A stretch of 64,000 nucleotides of DNA from Owenia fusiformis (lineage: Eukaryota; Annelida; Polychaeta; Sabellida; Oweniidae): NCBI GenBank assembly GCA_903813345.2, contig CAIIXF020000002.1, forward strand, positions 27,533,223 to 27,597,222, read 5' to 3'. Each line of letters begins with the position of its first letter. Position 1 is the stretch's first letter. Positions 57,701 through 59,331 of the stretch are shown here, piece by piece. Under the pieces are notes generated by a model that worked only from the letters and a program-made list of their open reading frames with translations, made no database searches and was not told where the DNA came from. Position numbers and translations under genes: made by a program.

Positions 57701-58810
57701 TATACCTTATGTTTTTCAAAAAGTCTAAGAAGTTCATTTGACTTTACACTAATTTACAGTAGTAGTGGTGATACTGAACATCTGCAGAATTCAAACGTGA
57801 CTTTACGTTCATGTAAATACCATCATCATCAAAGTAAATGAACAGCAGATATTTGTATAGAGTAATTTAATTATAAATTGTATTGACTTTAATTTAGACT
57901 ATATATACAACAATAGCTGTCTTCATCACACTCTCATGTTTGATACATAAGCGACTTTTTAAATCATGTTTTGTCTCTTTATGTTTTTTTACTCAATTTA
58001 TTTCTTCATTTGTATTACATACATATGTGTGTGTTTATATTGTCTGTGCAATTGAATAAGAAATAATACTATGATATCCATTAATGCAAAATAAAACCAT
58101 TATTGAAATATTCATATCTAAAACCATTATTGTGATATTCATATCTAAAAATATTTTTGTGATATTCATATCTAAAATTGTGATATTCATATCTATAACC
58201 ATTATTGTGATATTCATATCTAAAACCATTATTGTGAAATTCATATCAGACATGCATACATGGATCATGACAATTTAAACAAAATTATTTGGTTACCTTA
58301 TAAGTAATATATAGAGTCAGGGATGTCGCCAAGACTTTGCCAAGGGGGAGGTACATGTATCTACATCTAAAAAACAAAAAATCAGTCTCCAACATCATAG
58401 CTTGCACTAGAGGCATAGCTTCTCCTGCTCTCTCTCTAGGGTGTGTAGTTCTTCTTTTTCATGAGTCTCCTCAGCACAATGAATGAAATCTCCCCATGCG
58501 AATGCCCATGCAATTTTTGTGGTATAGCAGAGTAGTCTATAACTTGTATGAACCTAAAAGTCACATAAGTCACATAAGATAATATAAGGCTCCTCCAAGT
58601 AGAAATTTTATGTTATTTGCATGAATTATGATTATATTACATACCAAAGAGCTAAGTGGATATTGTCATTGGTTGTAACGAAATATTTATATATTTTCAG
58701 AAAAGGTGAAGGGATATTCCGATCAGATAACATTTCTACGATCTCCATCTTGAAAGATGTTTTATCAAAAGAGGCAACAAGGAAGAAAATCCACCTGAAT
58801 ATCAACTATG
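588..58810 (+). CDS. BBS7: BBS7, BBSome subunit (middle part, six exons)
   Basis: BBS7 is a core subunit of the BBSome, the coat-like complex that moves membrane proteins in and out of cilia; it pairs with BBS2. Six exons (588-702, 2725-2917, 4325-4399, 4606-4808, 5033-5197, 58701-58810) join in frame. They match remembered vertebrate BBS7 almost without gaps: [10 protein letters not shown] at the end of the beta-propeller, a coiled-coil stretch ([18 protein letters not shown]), then the GAE-like region with [51 protein letters not shown] and [19 protein letters not shown]. All introns are GT-AG. The start codon and N-terminal propeller lie before base 1 and the C-terminal exons lie after base 64000. 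The fifth intron is 53.5 kb and holds three genes on the other strand. The family call is very sure; exon edges are inferred from frame and splice sites. Confidence 0.96.
997..1173. repeat. small foldback element, AAGGGTGTAG ends
   Basis: The left end tacaagggtgtag is matched in reverse complement by ctacacccttgctc near 1160-1172. The ends resemble those of the element at 28073-28252 (aggggtgtagccag/ctggctacgcct), so both may be one family. Confidence 0.45.
1497..1997. mobile_element. composite MITE with an internal hairpin and TTATTATATCACTGTC ends
   Basis: Bases 1497-1631 form a long hairpin: aaatatttcactctatt pairs with aatagagtgaaatattt, around a centre with cgaagcccgaagggcaag. It is followed by inverted ends at 1632-1653 (ttattatatcactgtc...) and 1976-1997, which match at about 21 of 22 positions. 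A 73-bp direct duplication (units from 1853 and 1926) precedes the right end. A related, decayed copy at about 63484-63600 keeps hairpin remnants and the ttattaatcactgtc end in the same order, so both parts probably belong to one element. Confidence 0.7.
1853..1997 (+). repeat. two-unit tandem repeat, 73-bp period
   Basis: Two near-identical units start at 1853 and 1926. Each contains gatatcccacgacat, gacccggttttgaccaatca and gtcgctagctagatag. They form the right part of the composite MITE at 1497-1997. Confidence 0.85.
2560..2697. mobile_element. degenerate MITE of the TACAGTRAAACCTGT family
   Basis: It has repeated gtgttccact motifs and ends with aacaggttttact, as in the family members at 37927-38034 and 51743-51901. 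The left end is not clear. Confidence 0.4.
2725..2917 (+). CDS. BBS7: BBS7 exon B (coiled coil and start of GAE-like region)
   Basis: The acceptor is ccttattag and the donor is CAG|gtgagt. The exon encodes a charged coiled coil ([17 protein letters not shown]) and then [18 protein letters not shown] and AIDNVLLQ, which are strongly conserved BBS7 blocks. It ends in phase 0. Confidence 0.95.
2960..3390. mobile_element. non-autonomous hAT-type element with perfect 8-bp TSD
   Basis: Perfect 10-bp inverted ends, taggggtacc (2960-2969) and ggtaccccta (3381-3390), are flanked by identical 8-bp direct repeats ttatgtac (2952-2959 and 3391-3398). An 8-bp duplication with short inverted ends is the hallmark of hAT transposition. 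Subterminal gtatcgat-like motifs repeat near both ends, as expected for transposase binding sites. At 431 bp with no ORF it is non-autonomous. It lies in the BBS7 intron between exons B and C. Confidence 0.9.
3643..4149. mobile_element. TA-flanked MITE with 24-bp terminal inverted repeats
   Basis: The left end CTGTAGATTGGGTTAATT.. (24 bases to ..TGGCGC) is perfectly inverted at 4126-4149, and both sides are flanked by TA. This fits a Tc1/mariner/pogo-class element. Subterminal cgccaa/ttggcg motifs recur inside. The interior (3771-4049) carries an open frame of about 92 codons with a lysine-rich stretch ending [15 protein letters not shown], faintly like the N-terminal DNA-binding part of some transposases; that is a guess. 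The element lies between BBS7 exons B and C. Confidence 0.85.
4154..4300. repeat. dispersed repeat, ATGTCACCACC/GGTGGTGACAT family (copy 1, left end eroded)
   Basis: It shares ttcggcatttggtggt-like direct repeats and the right end caggtggtgacattttgc with copies at 17193-17335, 38396-38512 and 58867-58983. The intact copies start with atgtcaccac and end with its reverse complement. This copy ends about 25 bases before the BBS7 exon C acceptor. Confidence 0.65.
4325..4399 (+). CDS. BBS7: BBS7 exon C
   Basis: This 25-codon exon encodes [20 protein letters not shown] and a short tail. The acceptor is tactttcag and the donor is GAG|gtaata, phase 0 at both ends. A dispersed repeat ends a few tens of bases before its acceptor. 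Confidence 0.95.
4606..4808 (+). CDS. BBS7: BBS7 exon D
   Basis: The exon encodes [38 protein letters not shown] and [14 protein letters not shown]. The acceptor is ttttatag. The donor is ACAG|gtacat, a weak match to consensus, and it lies in the first unit of a tandem repeat whose later units repeat the same gtacatttta motif. Confidence 0.95.
4809..4934 (+). repeat. four-unit tandem repeat (about 32 bp) starting at a splice donor
   Basis: Units of about 32 bp contain gtacattttagataaactg and atttttaatt, repeated four times. The gt of the first unit is the BBS7 exon D donor (gtacat), so each later unit repeats a donor-like sequence. Confidence 0.85.
5033..5197 (+). CDS. BBS7: BBS7 exon E
   Basis: The exon encodes [40 protein letters not shown] and [12 protein letters not shown]. 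The acceptor is ttttctag and the donor is AA|gtaagt at 5198. The two leftover bases are completed by the first base of the exon 53.5 kb downstream, giving Lys-Lys-Gly-Glu-Gly, as expected for BBS7. Confidence 0.95.
5212..5408. mobile_element. MITE, TACAGTRAAACCTGT family
   Basis: The left end cagtgaaacctgtatatctg and the right end ctggttttactg are flanked by TA. Inside are gaacacct-type motifs common to the family. Other copies are at 37927-38034, 51743-51901, 53025-53194 and, cut by the window edge, 63966-64000. A TA duplication and inverted ends point to a mariner-like MITE. Confidence 0.7.
7752..8037. repeat. long foldback (arms about 110 bp)
   Basis: The left arm (ccgaaccttgttggaaca, then ctctcaatatt and ggttgattttgaaaaagta) is matched in reverse complement by the right arm ending at 8037. 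The arms are imperfect, with a loop of about 60 bp that includes cccccccc. Typical of foldback transposons. Confidence 0.8.
8120..8881. mobile_element. TA-flanked element with CCGTATTCTCTGTAATTA ends
   Basis: The left end CCGTATTCTCTGTAATTA then gcgccc (8120-8143) is inverted at about 8858-8881 with one mismatch, and both are flanked by TA. A second right-end-like sequence (gagagaatacgg followed by ta) lies inside at about 8311-8322, so one left end has two possible right ends. At 762 bp with no clear ORF it is a non-autonomous mariner-like element. A fragment like its interior (gagtactcaattatcgccca) occurs near 45833. Confidence 0.8.
9221..9376 (+). repeat. degenerate GC-rich repeat of a CGGTGCCGAAA-like motif
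   Basis: Variants of cggtgccgaaacgg occur about ten times in 150 bp, with patchy GC-rich character unlike the surroundings. The open frames here (within 9074-9409, - strand) are low-complexity products of the repeat and not convincing genes. Confidence 0.6.
9433..9815. repeat. nested foldback element
   Basis: The inner hairpin pairs ataatggttgattccgtata (from 9451) with its complement ending at about 9583, around tgaagggaacgag. Outer inverted pieces attatcccaccctt (about 9589) and agggtgggataat (about 9789) enclose four ggagttgtata-like direct repeats. Its layout resembles the composite element at 1497-1997. Confidence 0.7.
11684..11818. mobile_element. degenerate MITE, TACAGTRAAACCTGT family
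   Basis: It holds gagaggtgttcacatttt and gagaggtgtttggattagca, and ends agagttttactg followed by TA, as in the copy at 53025-53194. The left end is eroded. Confidence 0.5.
12957..13085. repeat. foldback, TACCCTTTGCATT family (copy 1)
   Basis: The left arm taccctttgcattcgttc..acttcacttcttaaa is matched in reverse complement by tttaagaagcgaagtagta..caaagggta at 13051-13085. A second copy of the left arm and the following gggtagtttataactaga lie at 35005-35354. Confidence 0.7.
13528..13782. repeat. double hairpin foldback element
   Basis: Two hairpins lie side by side. The first (13528-13630) pairs cctgtattgctactgaga with its complement before atacagacca. The second (13645-13782) pairs gttattgaatgatttgaag and caggatatattctg with their complements, around cactcgacttcgtctcg. 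Such structures are typical of foldback or MITE elements. Confidence 0.8.
13840..14244. mobile_element. TA-flanked MITE with CAGGGTGACACAAAAT ends
   Basis: cagggtgacacaaaat at 13840 is inverted at 14229-14244 (attttgtgtcgccctg) with one mismatch, flanked by TA. It ends 69 bp from the stop codon of the first GPCR, so it may provide or interrupt that gene's 3' untranslated region. Confidence 0.85.
14313..15857 (-). CDS. histamine H3/H4-like class A GPCR with expanded third loop
   Basis: A 514-residue, intronless seven-transmembrane receptor. Visible class A landmarks: GNVL (N43), [10 protein letters not shown] (D71), disulfide pair C99/C179, DRF at 123-125, CWCPY at 453-457 (W454) and NPFLY at 490-494, then a short tail ending CPCKR, a likely palmitoylation site. 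Amine pocket: D106 in helix 3 ([13 protein letters not shown]) and E197 in helix 5 (TAILEFF), the pair that binds histamine in vertebrate H3/H4. [13 protein letters not shown] and DRF also resemble H3. The third intracellular loop (about 219-433) is very long, with a Gln-rich repetitive part at about 256-395. I chose ATG 15857 because the three codons upstream (TTG GAC AAA) lack an ATG and an in-frame TGA lies just before them. It is nested antisense in the BBS7 intron and paralogous to the gene at 39088-40158. The family is well supported; the ligand is inferred. Confidence 0.92.
   Translation of the reverse strand: MSFRNSSIEVFEDEEFEDGFSLELKYVIGVTLLFLVIVTVLGNVLTIVSFLRDRQLRTVQNIYIFNLSIVDLAVGVVSLPFYVFYTINNYTWTFGRLWCKIWLVIDFLVCAESSLTIVLISFDRFMLISQGASYTAKQTVRKAVVYIICSWILSFLLYGPAIIFWEYWIGRRTTAEDDCDVEFFNNMEYTLTTAILEFFIPLVLTAYLNLRVYLNIRDRSRKVASAGISSYQTQSEGLKIERSKDKETGSAQTGSGHKQAISQGEGQNDKPHGLRPHNQDIGQEESQHDQPQELRECQCDPAQCQHVQVQSQNVGQDQDTAEGQIQDQLDINISQREGQLHQDEIEGQRPQVSSQHDQCQGQRVEQDDLSMGQREDQNNLDQTDQHCKGQNSGVQRTYHYATTSDNAPTSSRTMSLPQGAIIRNQNKANQIVLRRDRRAARSLSILVVVYFMCWCPYTIMTFIESVTPDTVDKDLYEAANFLLWVNSACNPFLYALMSARFRKNFKQLLCPCKR
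15901..16016 (-). pseudogene. decayed duplicate of the GPCR 5' coding end
   Basis: The stretch repeats 15761-15880, which covers the start codon and first about 30 codons of the receptor. Shared pieces include ataatgtcactcc, atcttcaaattcttcatcc and actcattttgtc. The copy lacks about 26 bases in the middle and has in-frame stops when read like the gene, so it is not coding. It lies directly upstream of the gene in its transcription direction, so it would be part of the promoter or 5' untranslated region. Confidence 0.8.
16375..16947 (+). repeat. 22-bp minisatellite, about 26 units
   Basis: The unit is atgcaactaaatgcaaggct plus at, repeated without gaps for 573 bp. Three sub-types alternate (atgcaacta, atgttacta and atgcaatta variants), showing that blocks of several units were duplicated together. 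Confidence 0.97.
17193..17335. repeat. dispersed repeat, ATGTCACCACC/GGTGGTGACAT family (copy 2)
   Basis: Starts atgtcaccactactagatgt and ends caggtggtgacat. Inside are repeated ttcagcatctggcggt-like motifs. The ends are inverted repeats of about 11 bp, as in a small MITE. No clear target-site duplication is visible. Confidence 0.7.
18553..18629. mobile_element. minimal 77-bp MITE with CAGGGTGTCC ends
   Basis: cagggtgtcc and ggacaccctg are inverted ends flanked by TA on both sides. With only about 55 bp between the ends, this is a strongly deleted mariner-type element. Ends like these also occur at 13840-14244 and 59332-59569, but the interiors differ. Confidence 0.75.
19245..19640. repeat. 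400-bp dispersed repeat (copy 1)
   Basis: Shares long stretches with 44590-45005, including ccaccaggtggc, aatctccccga, gaagtcacattttcaaagaa, ttttcaaagttgataaac and attttacatgtagatt. The gaps between shared blocks differ. No terminal repeats or TSDs were recognised, so the class is unknown. Confidence 0.75.
20192..26749 (-). CDS. 6.6-kb DSL/EGF exon of the multi-DSL gene
   Basis: A single uninterrupted exon holds all 16 modules and the stop codon. Its first codon is GTG (Val) right after the acceptor tctattttcag; it is not a start codon. Modules 10-12 (about 22000-23100) are near-identical at the DNA level with a 390-bp period, while the outer modules are diverged. Open frames on the other strand and in other frames here are by-products of the repeat. 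Confidence 0.95.
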   Translation of the reverse strand: MGSSPIIEVDTGVQNTCVPRDDCTGHFTCGPNGEKICLENWEGPNCTERSLPPALDPQCPDSGFCVRGQCFRQACCCEEHYTGFLCDELIRYCLSNPCQNGGTCRERPGGGGYICTCPEQSTGINCETRTGCPPNYYGPTCEVFCQAQNSCDGGHYTCDQLSGAKICRQGWRNSLMNCTEKTISPEIDPDCPTTGQCIRGTCFRQGCCCDDHYTGTFCEIPVDYCEGAPCLNGGTCTSQLGSYTCTCLPQFTGKNCETNLCDPNYYGPTCSMFCLPANDCVRGHYTCDRVTGQKLCRPTYNDPINDCKLKSTPPERDPNCPSPSFCVNGYCFNQGCCCDDNHGGDRCDLPINPCHSNPCQNGGTCSEVSGTYICQCLPQFSGIQCEESICLPNYYGPNCDVYCIPADDCQYGHYTCNPLTGQKECRPTYANPENDCKTKITLPENDPNCPTDTPCIYGYCWNSNCCCREHYMGSRCESAIPYCYSRPCQNGGTCQDILGGVICHCNPRYTGLYCETIVDNCSSQPCQNGATCTSVVGGYVCTCLPYFTGTLCETYDSPCPPNYYSPPECNIYCLAADDCDRGHYECDQYTGAKICLPGYAVPENDCKVKTIPPPSDPDCPTDSPCVNGRCYRRGCCCDNQYTGNRCEVFFNYCISQPCLNGGTCNPIVGGYTCTCLIDYTGTHCETYDPQCPPNYYNPPACNVYCSAADDCDRGHYTCDPNTGAKVCLPGYAVPENDCKFKTIPPPTDPDCPTDSPCVYGRCYRRGCCCNEHYTGTRCETFINYCISQPCLNGGTCNQIVGGYTCTCSRDFTGTHCETYDPQCPPNYYNPPACNVYCLAADDCDRGHYTCDPNTGSKFCLPGYTMPENNCTIKTIPPPSDPECPTDSPCVYGRCYRQGCCCNNHYTGDRCETIIDYCSTQPCQNGATCSPAAGGRGYVCTCLPNFTGMLCETYNCPPNYYNPPECNNYCLAANDCERGHYTCDQYTGTKICLPGYAEPEIDCKVKTIPPPSDPDCPTDSPCVNGRCYRQGCCCDNHYTGDRCETNIDYCLSRPCLNGGTCIPSLGGFTCTCVQGFTGILCETAIGQCPPNYFNPPECNIYCLEADDCDRGHYTCDPNSGAKICREGWDRPELNCTLRTVPPIIDPECPDESPCIHGQCHKKTCCCFDNYHGQYCEILITPCTSEPCQNGGTCNLVDNTYTCTCLPDFTGTHCEISIRVCPPNYFGPNCETFCLAADDCDRGHYTCDSNSGAKICRNGWDRPELNCTLRTVPPVVDPECPPEPCVYGQCHNGTCCCYDKYTGPRCEIPITTCTSQPCLNGGTCQVIEGGYTCFCPVDYTGQNCETYIRNCPPNYYGPRCEVYCLGADDCDRGHYTCDPNSGAKICRNGWDRPEWNCTLRTVPPVVDPECPPEPCVYGQCHNGTCCCYDKYTGSRCEIPITTCTSQPCLNGGTCQVIEGGYTCFCPEDYTGQNCETYIRNCPPNYYGPRCEVYCLAADDCDRGHYTCDPNSGAKICRNGWDRPEWNCTLRTVPPVVDQECPPEPCVYGQCHNGTCCCDANHTGQRCEIPITSCTSQPCLNGATCQAVGDRYNCICPIGYTGQNCETYIKTCPPNYYGPRCEVYCLDADDCLNGHYTCDPDTGAKICRAGWGWPDYNCTLRTEPPIIDPECPDDSPCVGGQCHKKTCCCYGNYYGPRCENIISPCSSNPCKNGATCNIIENGYMCTCLPDYTGRHCETYIPNCPPHYYGPGCSVFCFATNSCEGGHYACDPTSGAKLCLPGWSSPEINCTLKETPPPVDPDCPDARPCSNGQCFNKTCCCIDNWTGAFCEVPITPCTSNPCLNGGTCITSENEYRCECLPGYTGSNCESFIASCPPNYYGPRCEVYCLAADDCERGHYTCDPNTGTKDCLPNWYGTDCKVRNLPPILDPECPDIGVCLNFGQCHQKTCCCTPGFTGSRCETPISACNSEPCQNLASCQPSESGYQCLCRDGYTGVHCESYLSCISQPCQNGGTCLQNPDGGYRCACPEGYTGINCSVPPSGCPPGYYNPPECNTYCAPQDSCENGHYTCDRTTGARICNPGWSSITENDCKFRTVPPIYDPECPIPAGCVNGFCFNQSCCCHDHYTGVLCETIIDYCISRPCFNGGTCHPEKGRFTCQCLPQYTGTYCELPLDTLILASDTNQEYIDL
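20192..31875 (-). CDS. giant secreted multi-DSL/EGF protein (two exons)
   Basis: The coding exons are 31875-31816 (20 codons) and 26749-20192 (2185 codons plus TGA), about 2205 residues in all. Exon 1 is a signal peptide with core [11 protein letters not shown]. It ends AAG|gtatgt in phase 0 and joins a phase-0 acceptor (ctattttcag). The rest is 16 tandem modules of about 130-140 residues. Each has a DSL-like domain (C-x8-C-x3-C-x5-C-x6-C-x8-C-x10-C, for example [14 protein letters not shown] then [11 protein letters not shown]), an EGF-like domain with a CCC triplet, and one canonical EGF (two in modules 4 and 15). The first DSL lacks its first two cysteines. There is no transmembrane segment and the tail ([12 protein letters not shown]) is hydrophilic, so secretion is inferred. 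The DSL fold is the Notch-ligand signature, but I see no MNNL/C2 domain, so a role in Notch signalling is open; an extracellular-matrix or secretory role is an alternative. Confidence 0.93.
28073..28252. repeat. foldback with AGGGGTGTAGCCAG ends and poly-G/poly-C flanks
   Basis: aggggtgtagccag at the left is inverted as ctggctacgcct at the right. Next to the ends are tracts of 8 G and 10 C, which also pair. ttttcagtcaggg and gcgat motifs repeat inside. Related ends are seen at 997-1173 and 52836-53016. Confidence 0.65.
28362..28470. mobile_element. degenerate MITE, TACAGTRAAACCTGT family
   Basis: Ends tgcaggtgaaacacct and gcaggtcttactgca, with aagtagaacacctctatcag inside, resemble the other members of this family. 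The copy is diverged. Confidence 0.4.
30155..30596. repeat. element with 26-bp inverted ends around ACCATGGT
   Basis: ataccatggtcaagagcaat (from 30160) is matched in reverse complement by attactctgaccatggtat near 30573-30592. Inside, near the right end, gatatcatccct is repeated three times. Non-coding. Confidence 0.5.
31816..31875 (-). CDS. signal-peptide exon of the multi-DSL gene
   Basis: The ATG at 31875 opens a 20-codon exon encoding a signal peptide with the hydrophobic run [11 protein letters not shown]. The donor AAG|gtatgt is a near-perfect consensus. The frame agrees with the big exon 5.1 kb downstream. A TATA box lies 75 bp upstream. Confidence 0.88.
31950..31957 (-). promoter_or_regulatory. 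TATA box of the multi-DSL gene
   Basis: On the - strand the sequence reads gTATAAAAGcc, a consensus TATA box, 75 bp upstream of the signal-peptide ATG. Transcription would be expected to start 25-30 bases further on (about 31920-31925), giving a 5' untranslated region of about 50 bases. The start site is inferred. Confidence 0.65.
35005..35354. repeat. TACCCTTTGCATT repeat (copy 2)
   Basis: taccctttgcatttgctcga and cttcacttcttaaaa match the left arm of the foldback at 12957-13085. gggtagtttataactaga at about 35322 matches the bases just after that copy. Between them is a G13 tract near 35273. A shorter relative with agagggtag and accagactctacacctc lies near 34560-34600. Confidence 0.6.
35987..36040 (+). 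repeat. AAAT microsatellite
   Basis: About 54 bases of imperfect aaataaataaat repeats, responsible for hydrophobic YLFI-type open frames on the other strand. Confidence 0.9.
37927..38034. mobile_element. 108-bp MITE, TACAGTRAAACCTGT family
   Basis: cagtaaaacctgtaaagtg at the left and cacaggttctactg at the right are inverted ends flanked by TA. This is the shortest near-complete member of the family in the window. Confidence 0.8.
38396..38512. repeat. dispersed repeat, ATGTCACCACC/GGTGGTGACAT family (copy 3)
   Basis: Starts atgtcaccaccagatttgtt and ends ggcaggtggtgacat, with ggtgtttggtggtaggggtt inside. The terminal 11 bases are perfect inverted repeats. Confidence 0.75.
39088..40158 (-). 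CDS. histamine H3/H4-like class A GPCR (second paralogue)
   Basis: A 356-residue, intronless seven-transmembrane receptor. Landmarks: GNLL (N46), [10 protein letters not shown] (D74), disulfide pair C102/C181, DRF at 126-128, CWSPY with W273, and NPFLY at 309-313. The amine-pocket residues D109 ([13 protein letters not shown]) and E199 (TAIIEFG) match those of histamine H3/H4 receptors. The N-terminus is acidic, with a possible glycosylation site (NST at 11). The third loop is only about 35 residues, in contrast to the paralogue at 14313-15857, with which it shares long blocks such as CAESSL, SLPFYV and NPFLYALMS. The ATG has a good context (AAAATGGC). It is nested antisense in BBS7. The class is sure; histamine as ligand is inferred from pocket residues. 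Confidence 0.93.
   Translation of the reverse strand: MATTMTSYGLNSTVIEEEDDEGFSDGLKAVMGILLGTMIVVDVCGNLLTIAAFWRDKQLRIVQNYYIFNLAVADCLVGIVSLPFYVHYTIEYYTWTFGRPFCTFWLVVDYTICAESSLMIILISYDRFLLVSQGAQYNVKQTPIKAKVLIGISWFLAFILYTPWLVFYNFGQPSVVEDMDCDTEFVYDSTVTLITAIIEFGVPVILVSFFNIRVYLSIHERTKNMISKQSNLAVISGKVDQSKPDEQIQRKLSRDRKAAKSLAILVVVYFVCWSPYTLMTIIKAICDSCVNEDIYEASNFLLWLNSSLNPFLYALMSSRFRENFRKILCFWKRNKVGDVRRISVQTKMMTEQTRAS
41761..41885 (+). repeat. CTTGGTCCAA dispersed repeat (copy 1)
   Basis: cttggtccaacagtatttca, a pyrimidine tract and gaattgag...gaagccctttgaatga correspond in order to copies at 43502-43590 and 43619-43740. Confidence 0.5.
42052..42248. repeat. small element with GGCGGATTAGGG-like ends
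   Basis: ggcggattagggcccagg at the left is weakly matched in reverse complement by ttccaaatccacc at the right. A C9 tract follows the left end and ccccccttg precedes the right end. aattttaggccaaat is repeated twice inside. Probably a decayed MITE. Confidence 0.4.
43502..43740 (+). repeat. CTTGGTCCAA dispersed repeat (copies 2 and 3 in tandem)
   Basis: Two copies follow each other. Both contain atccttggtccaagg followed by tttca and then aatgaagtcc. The second also has gaattgaaaaataaatgaag, matching the copy at 41761-41885. Confidence 0.6.
44590..45005. repeat. 400-bp dispersed repeat (copy 2)
   Basis: The counterpart of 19245-19640: it shares caccaccaggtggctga, aatctccccgag, agaagtcacattttcaaaga, caaagttgataaacac and attttacatgtagattt in the same order. 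An extra stretch of about 60 bases follows the ccaccaggtggc block. Confidence 0.75.
45975..46175. mobile_element. MITE-like element with TGATCTCCCCAG ends
   Basis: ttgatctccccaggat at the left is inverted as atgctggggagatcac at the right (about 15 of 16). aggtgggtgcaa-like motifs repeat four times inside. A related fragment (aggtgcaaattcctgatttt and tatttttcatgatttttt) lies at 56300-56370. Confidence 0.65.
47361..47672 (+). repeat. 20-bp minisatellite, 15.6 units
   Basis: The unit is ttcattcaatttacctgaag, repeated with no gaps. Units differ only at ttt/ata before acct. The order of the two types shows a five-unit block (100 bp) duplicated at 47421-47520 and 47521-47620. Confidence 0.97.
48541..48745 (+). 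repeat. telomere-like CCCTAACCCTGCACCTCA repeat
   Basis: About nine irregular units of ccctaaccctgcacctca plus cc, separated by variable cctccc spacers. Each holds one and a half copies of the animal telomere hexamer ccctaa, but the remaining part of the unit is different, so this is an internal minisatellite and not a telomere. Confidence 0.85.
51743..51901. mobile_element. MITE, TACAGTRAAACCTGT family
   Basis: acagtgaaacctgtatggaa at the left and gacaggttttactg at the right, followed by TA. Inside are four ggaacact motifs, as in the copy near 2560-2697. Confidence 0.75.
52836..53016. repeat. foldback with CAGGCCCGTAGGCCAGGGGG ends
   Basis: caggcccgtaggccaggggg at the left pairs with cccccttggcaaatcctgg and ctacaggcctg at the right. 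A C15 tract follows the left end. The layout (pyrimidine or purine tract next to GGCC ends) resembles 28073-28252. Confidence 0.6.
53025..53194. mobile_element. MITE, TACAGTRAAACCTGT family
   Basis: cagttgtgctgtctaatctg at the left, aaacaggtttcactg at the right, TA on both sides. Inside: gttcagattagcaggtgttc, as in the relic at 11684-11818. Confidence 0.7.
55977..56170 (+). repeat. imperfect direct duplication, about 112-bp period
   Basis: ggctctaactttagcaaatt then ttgttcaatttacaaaa is repeated as ggctctaattttgacgaatt and ttgttcaatttacacaaa, each followed by ttgttcaat/atgttcaat and aaaatagacat/aaaatgaacat. Confidence 0.7.
56366..56549 (+). repeat. two-unit tandem duplication, 92 bp, nearly identical
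   Basis: Two copies of a unit containing ttatcataggcttgttttta and aggtctagtcagaggagaga differ at about one base. The near identity marks it as a recent event. Confidence 0.95.
56839..56930 (+). repeat. 21-bp tandem repeat, about 4.4 units
   Basis: Units of aggttattcactctctcagt plus c, repeated with one mismatch in the first unit. Confidence 0.93.
57629..57716 (+). repeat. 22-bp tandem repeat, four units
   Basis: Four identical units of aacctttataccttatgttt plus tt. Confidence 0.95.
58093..58248 (+). repeat. 26-27-bp tandem repeat, about six units
   Basis: Units of aaccattattgtgatattca plus tatctaa. Two units are shortened. The repeat keeps frames open on both strands (MNITIMVLD and IFISKTIIV), which are products of the repeat and not genes. 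Confidence 0.93.
58701..58810 (+). CDS. BBS7: BBS7 exon F, across the 53.5-kb intron
   Basis: The acceptor is atattttcag and the donor is TATG|gtatgt. The exon encodes [19 protein letters not shown] then [17 protein letters not shown], directly continuing exon E of BBS7. It ends in phase 1. No later BBS7 exon is recognisable before base 64000, so the rest of the gene lies beyond the window. Confidence 0.95.
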
Positions 58811-58866
58811 GTATGTAGTTTTTGGAATACCAAGCTTTAAAAGGGTTTGAATTCAGAGTAGCTTTA

Positions 58867-58983
58867 TGTCACCACCACAAGTTGTGACATATTGTTATGG
58901 TCCCCAACTTTTTTGTGACGGCATCTGGCAGTTGGTATTTGGGGTAAGGTGTCTGTAGCAATTGGCAGGTGGAGACATTTTGC
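58867..58983. repeat. dispersed repeat, ATGTCACCACC/GGTGGTGACAT family (copy 4)
   Basis: Starts atgtcaccaccacaagttgt and ends ggcaggtggagacat, with one mismatch to the inverse of its left end. It lies 56 bases after the donor of BBS7 exon F. Copy 1 lies just before exon C. Confidence 0.75.
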
Positions 58984-59331
58984 AAGGAGTTAATGAAAAG
59001 TATGTGTTCCCAGGGGATTAACCTCTTGAATCCAAGGCTCTAAAATCTGTTGAAACCAGAGAATTTTTTATTTTTGCCAACCTTTGACATTTTACTACAT
59101 ATCTATTACCTATACAATTTTAAATGCTCAACTTAGTAAAATTAGACTGCACAGATCATTTCTTCACATTTCAAAACAATTTTTGTTTAAATCGCATGAA
59201 AATTTTTCAATAAGAGCAACTTAAGTGAAAAATTTTGTGACAAATTTTCTAATCACTCTGGGTTTCAAGGTCATTTCTGAGGTGATAGGAAATCTCCAGC
59301 TAGTCAAGAGGTTAGATGAGCACATATTATA

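Larger units (their letters stand above)
40159..58700. other. BBS7 giant intron, last gene-free stretch
   Basis: More than 18 kb with no convincing coding sequence. It holds the repeats listed separately: minisatellites at 47361-47672, 48541-48745, 56839-56930, 57629-57716 and 58093-58248; direct duplications at 55977-56170 and 56366-56549; MITEs at 51743-51901 and 53025-53194; other dispersed repeats at 41761-43740, 42052-42248, 44590-45005, 45975-46175 and 52836-53016. Confidence 0.55.

Noticed and set aside
58035-58278. Open frames on both strands with regular MNITIMVLD or IFISKTIIV repeats
   Set aside because: They follow the 26-27-bp tandem repeat, in which no stop arises in these frames; nothing else supports coding.
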